A stretch of 64,000 nt of DNA, from positions 1 through 64,000 of the forward strand of contig JAUTCQ010000005.1 of NCBI GenBank assembly GCA_030673845.1, read 5' to 3'. Within the stretch, counting starts at the first letter, position 1. The number at the start of each line of letters is the position of its first letter. The notes beneath the pieces were generated by a model. It made no database searches and was not told the DNA's origin. It saw only the letters and a list, made by a program, of their open reading frames with translations. A program made the translations under genes and the position numbers. Origin of the DNA: Verrucomicrobiota bacterium JB022 (GTDB lineage Bacteria > Verrucomicrobiota > Verrucomicrobiia > Opitutales > Oceanipulchritudinaceae). Positions 58,775 through 64,000 of the stretch are shown here, one piece after another.

Positions 58775-59665
58775 TCAGAGTGCTTCGGTCAGATACTCGA
58801 CCTCCAGCACCGCCGACTTCCCCGGCCGCAGCGTCACCGCCTTTTCACCGATGTTGCCGGACTCCACACAGACCATCGTCCGGTAGTCATCGTTGCCGAA
58901 ATCCTGCATCACCCGCGACTTTTCGGTCCACGGATTCCACACCACCGTGGACTGCGCACCCGTCGCACGCACCCGGATCCGCCGCCCCAGATCCTCGTCC
59001 TCGATCACCACGTCACCGTCATGGCGCAGGTAAATCCGGTCGGTCTCGCAGGCGATCCGGATCGGCTCCCCCGACCTCGCAAACTCCTGGTCCACCATGC
59101 AGTCGTGATAGCCGGTCTCCTCCAGCCCCCGGATCGTCACCCGCTCGATCGCACCCACGTGGAAATACGGATGCAGACAGCTCTCGAAAGTCAGCTGCTG
59201 GTCGATGCTCGAGTTCTCGACCCGCAGCGCGAGTTTCAAGCTCGCACCGACCGTCACCTCCAGCGTCACCAGCGATCCACCCAGCCTCGGCAAGGCCAGC
59301 TCCACCGCCACCGCCCCGTCATCCACCAGCCTCACCGCCACCACCTCCCACGGCGTCGTCCGCGCATAACCGTGCTGCGGCAGACTGCCGCGCGCCCCAA
59401 ACCACGGAAAAACAATCGGCACGCCGCCCCGGATCGGTGACACGGAATCAAACCGGCTCGACCTGCTCAGAAACAACAACGGCTCCTCGCCATGCCGCCG
59501 GAACGACGTCACGCACGCACCATGCTGGTAAATCTCGGCGACCGAGTGATCCGACTCGACCCTCAGCGCCGGGAGCACACCCGCTCCCGTAAAGGCCGCC
59601 ACCCGCCTCGGAATCTCGAAGCGGCGGAGCGGGTTCATGGCCTCCAGAGCGTCGGCTGCCATCAC
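58775..59665 (-). CDS. yeaD: D-hexose-6-phosphate mutarotase
   Basis: 296 aa. Galactose mutarotase-like fold: GGVPIVFPWFGARG, ARTTPWEV, a catalytic His in LHPYFHVG, and VVWNPWTEKSRVMQDFGNDDY, the YeaD family signature. It interconverts anomers of glucose-6-phosphate. The GTG at 59665 abuts the ftsZ stop; an ATG at 59662 (one codon in) or an inner ATG (MNPLRRF) is also plausible. Being joined directly to ftsZ is unusual and implies translational coupling. Confidence 0.9.
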   Translation of the reverse strand: MMAADALEAMNPLRRFEIPRRVAAFTGAGVLPALRVESDHSVAEIYQHGACVTSFRRHGEEPLLFLSRSSRFDSVSPIRGGVPIVFPWFGARGSLPQHGYARTTPWEVVAVRLVDDGAVAVELALPRLGGSLVTLEVTVGASLKLALRVENSSIDQQLTFESCLHPYFHVGAIERVTIRGLEETGYHDCMVDQEFARSGEPIRIACETDRIYLRHDGDVVIEDEDLGRRIRVRATGAQSTVVWNPWTEKSRVMQDFGNDDYRTMVCVESGNIGEKAVTLRPGKSAVLEVEYLTEAL

Positions 59666-61651
59666 TTACCTTTTCTTTTTGCGGAGAAATGGCGGGAGAT
59701 CGAGATCCTCGCCATCGACGACGTTCGGATCCCCACCTTCAAAGCGCCCGCGGGGCGTCGTGTCCAGTGACAACTGGCTCTCCTCGGAGCCGGACTTGAC
59801 GCCCAACTTCAACGTCGGCCCGTCCGGCCGCTGCGGCTTCGCTTCCGGTTCCGCCGGCTTCGGCTCATAGCTGCTCGTCCACGGCACCTTGCCTTCCGAC
59901 CGCCGCTTCGGCAGCGTCCCGAATCCCGCGCTCTCCAGATCATCGAGATCCAGATCATCGTCCAGCTCGGTGTCATCGTCCGCGGCCGGCGCCGGGTCCG
60001 GTTCCTGGTCCGCGCCCGGGGCATCGGCTTCCGGCGCCGGCTCCGCTTCCCGCGCCACAAAATCCGCAATCGCCGGCTTCGCCGCACCCTCATCCGCCGC
60101 AGCTTCCTGCTCGGCAAACTCCTCCAGCTCCGGCTCATCGTCGAGCAACGTGAAGGGCTCCACCACCGGCTCCTGAACCCGCGGTTTCACCGCCTTCACG
60201 CCGACATCCGGCTCGGCGAACGGACGCTCGGCATTCCCACCCTCATCGTCGTCAAACAGGGTCAAATCCGCTGGTTTCTTGGAAAGCGATTCGCGCAGCT
60301 TGGTCAGCGGCGACGAAAACTGTGCGACGCTCCGTTTCTCCGGCAACTGGTGCCGGGTCTCGGCAGCCCGCCCCGCCGCGGCATCAGCCTTCGGGACCTC
60401 CGGCGGACCGGAATCAAGATCGTCATCCAAATCATCGAAAATCCCGGTCTTCTCCGGCTTCTCGTGCACCGGAGTCGGCTCAACCGGCGCGGGCTCCGGC
60501 TCAGGCTCGGGAGTCGGCTCAACCATCTCAGGCTCCGGTTCCGGTTCGGGTTCCGGCTCCGGTTCGGGTTCCGGCTCCGGCTCGGGTTCGGGCTCGGGTT
60601 CAGGTTCGGGTTCCGGCTCAGCCTCCGCCGCCCTGCGCAGCGCCGCGGCATTCATGCTTTCCCGCGGCGCCATCGCCAGCGCGTCCTCCGGCAGTGCGCT
60701 GATCAAGGTCAGCGAAAGCGACTCACCCATCGAGGGGTCCACCGCAGCACCGAACAACACATGCGCGCTATCAGGCACGAACTTCTGCAGCTTCTGCATC
60801 AGCAGCTCGATCTCGAACAAGGTCAGGTCCTCGCCGCCACACAAGTGCACCAGCACCGTCTGCGCCTCCTTCAGCAGCGACCCCTGGTCAAGCAGCGGGC
60901 TGGAAAGCGCGTTGTCCAGCGCCTTGCTCGAACGGTCCTTGCCCTTGGCAAGCCCGGAGCCGAACAAACAACGCGAGCGGTTGGTCCGCAGCGCACTCAT
61001 CAGGTCGTCCAGACCGACGTTGATCAATCCCGGCCGGATCACCAGCCGGATCACCGCCTTGATCGACTCACAGATCATGTGGTCCGCCGCGATGAACGCC
61101 TCGTGCACCCCTTGCTTGGCCAGCACCAGCTCGCCCATCCGGTTGTTGTCGAAGGTCACCAGCGCGTTGGAAAGCACCGCCAGCTCGTTGAGCGCGGTCT
61201 CCGCCTGCTCGCGCCGCCGCTTGCCCTCGAATCCGAAGGGCATCGTCGCAAACACCACCACAAACGCACCTTCCTCGCGCGCAATCCGCGTCACGATCGG
61301 TGCCGCTCCCGACCCCGTGCCTCCGCCCAGCCCGGTGCATAGAAAGACGATCCGCCGCCCCTTCACCGACTCACGGACGTCATCCTCCGCCTCCAGCACC
61401 GCCTGGTGCCCCAGCTCCGGATCACCACCCGTCCCCAGCCCTTTCGTCAGGTTCACCCCGAGCTGGATCTTCTCTTTGGCAATGCAGGCACCCAGCGTGC
61501 GGATGTCCGTATTCAGCGCCAGCAGCTCGGCACCCTCCATGCCGTCCAGAGCAATCCGCTCGAGCATGTTGGCGCCGGCCCCGCCGAGGCCGATGATTTT
61601 GACTGATGATGATGGAATGGTTTCCTTAGGGTCGCGGGAGTAAGGGATCAT
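59666..61651 (-). CDS. ftsZ: Cell division protein FtsZ with long repeat linker
   Basis: 661 aa, against 350-450 in most bacteria. The GTPase domain (about 15-330) has [17 protein letters not shown] and the tubulin signature [11 protein letters not shown] (Ser where Thr is usual). A ~300-residue disordered linker follows, starting with about 15 Glu-Pro repeats (about residues 345-375) and rich in E, P and A. The C-terminal peptide ([14 protein letters not shown]) that binds FtsA is intact. It follows ftsA by 42 bp in a normal ftsQ-A-Z order. Confidence 0.95.
   Translation of the reverse strand: MIPYSRDPKETIPSSSVKIIGLGGAGANMLERIALDGMEGAELLALNTDIRTLGACIAKEKIQLGVNLTKGLGTGGDPELGHQAVLEAEDDVRESVKGRRIVFLCTGLGGGTGSGAAPIVTRIAREEGAFVVVFATMPFGFEGKRRREQAETALNELAVLSNALVTFDNNRMGELVLAKQGVHEAFIAADHMICESIKAVIRLVIRPGLINVGLDDLMSALRTNRSRCLFGSGLAKGKDRSSKALDNALSSPLLDQGSLLKEAQTVLVHLCGGEDLTLFEIELLMQKLQKFVPDSAHVLFGAAVDPSMGESLSLTLISALPEDALAMAPRESMNAAALRRAAEAEPEPEPEPEPEPEPEPEPEPEPEPEPEPEPEMVEPTPEPEPEPAPVEPTPVHEKPEKTGIFDDLDDDLDSGPPEVPKADAAAGRAAETRHQLPEKRSVAQFSSPLTKLRESLSKKPADLTLFDDDEGGNAERPFAEPDVGVKAVKPRVQEPVVEPFTLLDDEPELEEFAEQEAAADEGAAKPAIADFVAREAEPAPEADAPGADQEPDPAPAADDDTELDDDLDLDDLESAGFGTLPKRRSEGKVPWTSSYEPKPAEPEAKPQRPDGPTLKLGVKSGSEESQLSLDTTPRGRFEGGDPNVVDGEDLDLPPFLRKKKR
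60489..60621 (-). repeat. Glu-Pro coding repeat in ftsZ
   Basis: On the plus strand a run of TCCGGT/TCGGGT-type hexamers; on the coding strand GAGCCN/GAACCN hexamers encoding (EP)n. The wobble bases differ between units, so the codons have diverged and purifying selection on the protein repeat is likely. Such runs change length easily. Confidence 0.85.
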
Positions 61652-61693
61652 GGTGAAAACTTGGTTGAAATTCGGTCGGAAATCTTGGGGCTG

Positions 61694-62908
61694 CTATCTG
61701 CCAAACGGCCAGAACAAATCACGGATGCGGCTGAACATCCCGGGCGGTGCCACACGCTCGGTCTCGAGAATCTGCGCATAACGGATCAACCCGATCGCCG
61801 TCGCATACCGGGGGTCCTTGAAACTCGCCTGGATGCCACTCAGCTCCGGCAGCTCCGGCCGGTAGATGTCCCGGCCGAACACATCATACGCCAGCTCGCT
61901 GAATCCACGCATCAAACTCGTGCCGCCGGTGAGAAACACGCCGTAACCGATCAAATCCATCCCGCCTTCCGGCAGCTTGTCCTTCACCAGGTTCAGCGTC
62001 TCCTCGAGCCGCTGCCGGATCACCTCGTTGAGCACCGCGCGCTCCACCTCCACATCCGCGAATCCCCGGTCGTCGGTCACCCGCGCCATCCCCACCGAAC
62101 GCACCGGATCCGCCGACGCATCACCCTCCTCCACTTTGAGCGTCTCCGCCTTGGAAAACGGCAGTCCCGTCACCAGATGAATGTCGTTGGTCACGTGATC
62201 CCCACCCACCGGAATGCAGCCGGACGCCGTGATCACTCCGCCGTGATACAGCGCGTAGTCCGTCGTGCCGCCGCCGATGTCGATCACCAGCGCACCGCTC
62301 TCGCGCTGCTCCCTCGCCAGCGCCATCTGCGCCGTGGAAATCGGGGAAAACACAATATCGTCCACCTCCAGCGGCATCTCGCGCACCAGCTTGATGCTGT
62401 TCTGCAGGCGCGTGCCGATCCCGTGCACCACGTGGAAATCCGCCTCCACCGTCTTGCCAAACAAGCCAACCGGCGAGTTCGAGTGCTCCAACCCGTCGAG
62501 CCAGTAGTTGCGCACGATCGGATGCAGATACACGTGGTCCTGCGGAATGTGCACGTCGCGCGCGATCGAACACGCGTCCTCCACATGCTCCGGCGTCACC
62601 ACCGGCTCACCATCCGGCAGCCGGTAGGTCCCGCGGTGGTTCACCCCCTGGATGTGCGAACCCGTCACCGCCAGAAACACACTGCCGATCTCCACGTCAC
62701 TCGCGTCTTCCGCCCGCGCCAGCGCATCCTTCAGGCACGCCCGCGCCAGCGCGTAATCGTAAATCTCCCCCTTCCGCACACCGGCGCTCTTGGTCTCGCC
62801 GATCCCCAGGATCTTCACCGCGCTGTCCGGCTTCACCTCACCCACCACCAAGCAGGTCTTGCTGGTGCCTATCTCAAGTCCTACGTGGATCTTCGTGCGG
62901 CGTGACAT
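61694..62908 (-). CDS. ftsA: Cell division protein FtsA
   Basis: 404 aa. Actin-like fold: HVGLEIGTSKTCLVVGEV (phosphate 1), LVIDIGGGTTDYALYHGG (phosphate 2), GVFLTGGTSLMRGFSELA (adenosine motif). The C-terminus ends in an amphipathic helix (MFSRIRDLFWPFGR) that attaches FtsZ filaments to the membrane. The start is ATG 62908; the upstream frame is open for 30 more codons into the ftsQ gap but lacks homology. Confidence 0.95.
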   Translation of the reverse strand: MSRRTKIHVGLEIGTSKTCLVVGEVKPDSAVKILGIGETKSAGVRKGEIYDYALARACLKDALARAEDASDVEIGSVFLAVTGSHIQGVNHRGTYRLPDGEPVVTPEHVEDACSIARDVHIPQDHVYLHPIVRNYWLDGLEHSNSPVGLFGKTVEADFHVVHGIGTRLQNSIKLVREMPLEVDDIVFSPISTAQMALAREQRESGALVIDIGGGTTDYALYHGGVITASGCIPVGGDHVTNDIHLVTGLPFSKAETLKVEEGDASADPVRSVGMARVTDDRGFADVEVERAVLNEVIRQRLEETLNLVKDKLPEGGMDLIGYGVFLTGGTSLMRGFSELAYDVFGRDIYRPELPELSGIQASFKDPRYATAIGLIRYAQILETERVAPPGMFSRIRDLFWPFGR

Positions 62909-62930
62909 GTGCTGAAATACTGAAATCCCG

Positions 62931-63926
62931 TCAATCGCGCCGGAGTAGCGTCGATAGATCCCTCGCCTGGCGGACACCCGGCCCCTGCTCCGCGACATCG
63001 ACCGTCACCGGGATCGCCCGCGGCGGCGGACCGTCCCCCTGCAGGGTGATCGGAATGTTGTATTTTGGGATCAAGTTGATGGTGGCGATCAGATAACCTT
63101 TTTCCCCCGCGTGGTCCAGCGCCGCGCGCAGACTCTCGATCTGCCGCTCGTGATCGCCCAGCCCGAAGGTCGCCAGCGTCCCCTGCTTCGTCGTCAACAA
63201 CAACGACCACTCGTTCTCCTGCCGAATCGACTCAATCCACTGCACCCCCTCCGGATCCGCCTGCCGCGCCGCCTCCAACAAACGGACGCAATGCGTCAGC
63301 TCCGGATGCCCGACCTTGCCGCCGACCACGATCCCGTGCTCCTCGCTCGCCGGCAGCTCGATCACCGGCAGGCCCTCCGCAGACTCCACCTGCAGCTCCG
63401 GACACGGATACGCCACCCCCTCCTTGCTGACCAGCATCGCGCCGGCCTCGCGCTTCGCCAGCAGCCCGATCTCAGGGCAGGAAATCCACGCCTCCGGCGT
63501 CCGCGCCACCAGGCGCACCACCAGCGTGTCCGGCAGGTGCCGCTCCACCCGCGCGTCGCTCACCTCCGGCAGCGCGCACAGCTTCATCGCCGCCTGCTCG
63601 ACATCAATGTCGAACAAACTCGGCATCTCCAGCAGATCGATCCCGACCACCTCCGCCACGCCCGCCTCGTCGATCACCGGGTTCGTATTCAGCTTGATCA
63701 TCCGCAACTCGAAATCCGGATTCTGGTAAAACGCGTGCCGGATCCCCTGCCACACACCCCAGCCGGCCGCCCCCATCAGCCCGAGAATCACCGCCAACCG
63801 CGCAAACTTGCCGAGAAACCCGAGAAACCCGAACCACGCGATCCGCGGGCTCATCACACGCACCTGCAGCACGCTCTGTTTCGAACGCTTGCGCACTTTG
63901 CTCGTTTTTCTCCTTTTTCTGATCAT
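62931..63926 (-). CDS. ftsQ: Cell division protein FtsQ/DivIB
   Basis: 331 aa. Basic cytosolic N-terminus (MIRKRRKTSKVRKRSKQS), one transmembrane helix (ARLAVILGLMGAAGWGVW), a POTRA domain (FELRMIKLNTNPVIDEAGVAEVVG) and an FtsQ beta domain (LPEVSDARVERHLPDTLVVRLVARTPEAW). It links early and late divisome proteins. ftsA starts 22 bp downstream. Confidence 0.93.
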   Translation of the reverse strand: MIRKRRKTSKVRKRSKQSVLQVRVMSPRIAWFGFLGFLGKFARLAVILGLMGAAGWGVWQGIRHAFYQNPDFELRMIKLNTNPVIDEAGVAEVVGIDLLEMPSLFDIDVEQAAMKLCALPEVSDARVERHLPDTLVVRLVARTPEAWISCPEIGLLAKREAGAMLVSKEGVAYPCPELQVESAEGLPVIELPASEEHGIVVGGKVGHPELTHCVRLLEAARQADPEGVQWIESIRQENEWSLLLTTKQGTLATFGLGDHERQIESLRAALDHAGEKGYLIATINLIPKYNIPITLQGDGPPPRAIPVTVDVAEQGPGVRQARDLSTLLRRD

Positions 63927-63938
63927 GGCGGGGGCGGG

Positions 63939-64000
63939 TTACATGGTGGCGGCGGATTTCATGGTGGCGGCGGATTTCCTGGTGGCGGCGGATTTCCTGG
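63939..64000 (-). CDS. 3' end of the gene upstream of ftsQ (partial)
   Basis: Only the last ~20 codons are inside the window. They read (KSAAT-M/R) three times and stop at TAA, 12 bp before ftsQ. In this order of genes the upstream neighbour is usually ddl or murB, but nothing here identifies it. The C-terminus is a low-complexity tandem repeat. Confidence 0.5.
   Translation of the reverse strand, partial: RKSAATRKSAATMKSAATM
63943..64000. repeat. 18-bp tandem repeats at window edge
   Basis: ATGGTGGCGGCGGATTTC at 63943-63960 and 63961-63978, CTGGTGGCGGCGGATTTC at 63979-63996, and the start of a fourth unit. The units are identical apart from the first base and so are probably recent. They encode the KSAAT repeats on the minus strand. 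Confidence 0.85.

Noticed and set aside
60489-60621. Repeat array that could be mistaken for a CRISPR
   Set aside because: The units are 6 bp, have no spacers and are in frame with the FtsZ Glu-Pro linker.
60350-61342. 330-codon plus-strand frame opposite ftsZ
   Set aside because: Antisense of the Glu-Pro repeat and GTPase domain; the protein is Arg/Leu-rich without homology.

Overview
The window reads as high-GC Verrucomicrobiota DNA with no rRNA, tRNA, CRISPR array or transposase. The left part (about 1-33,700) suggests an Opitutae-like organism. It has a PEP-CTERM protein, a TIGR03790 protein, GPH-type sugar transport, XylR/XylA, few Shine-Dalgarno sites and frequent G-ending codons. The right part (about 33,740-64,000) has strongly C-ending codons (CTC, GTC, GCC with AAA/AAC), a DUF2167 gene, an F-type ATP synthase operon and a division cluster, which suggests a Verrucomicrobiales-like organism. 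The style changes inside xylA near 33.72 kb. The window may therefore be a chimera of two related genomes joined at a conserved stretch of xylA, or a real recombination product. Lineage is inferred from gene content and codon style only.

Left part, in order: a secreted class V aminotransferase-like protein; a class II aldolase divergent from a DeoR regulator across a 24-bp palindromic operator; a CNNM/CBS membrane protein; a PEP-CTERM protein; an ECF sigma factor with its DGPF/YCII partner; a GPH sugar symporter; a truncated GxxExxY gene; asd divergent from an L,D-transpeptidase; hemW; a surface lipoprotein; an aldo/keto reductase; a membrane protein with two bL12 C-terminal-like domains; ubiE/menG; a low-GC orphan; a glycerophosphodiesterase; clpP; a TIGR03790 protein; a fluoride riboswitch with an upstream ORF coupled to a CLC-type transporter; an amidase; infC; a polyprenyl glycosylphosphotransferase; an IscA-type protein; rplU-rpmA; a compact fabZ-fabI-oleA-oleB operon preceded by an FAD oxidoreductase; a 215-bp MITE-like element; and xylR/xylA.

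Right part, in order: a DUF2167 protein with a membrane zinc-ribbon partner; a YceI lipoprotein; an AI-2E family permease; atpBEFHAGDC on the minus strand; a YiiX-like cysteine peptidase; HU; a TM2 protein; a spermidine-synthase-like protein; a periplasmic adaptor-like protein; ilvD; oxyR divergent from ahpC-ahpF with ATAG-N7-CTAT boxes over the oxyR start; an alpha/beta hydrolase; trkA-trkH; and a division cluster read right to left (3' end of an upstream gene, ftsQ, ftsA, ftsZ) followed by a hexose-6-phosphate mutarotase. FtsZ carries a long Glu-Pro repeat linker.

The most informative observations are the fluoride riboswitch-uORF-CLC locus, the fabZ-fabI-oleA-oleB operon with exact OleA catalytic-residue spacing, the break inside xylA, the OxyR array over its own start codon, and the tandem bL12-like membrane protein.
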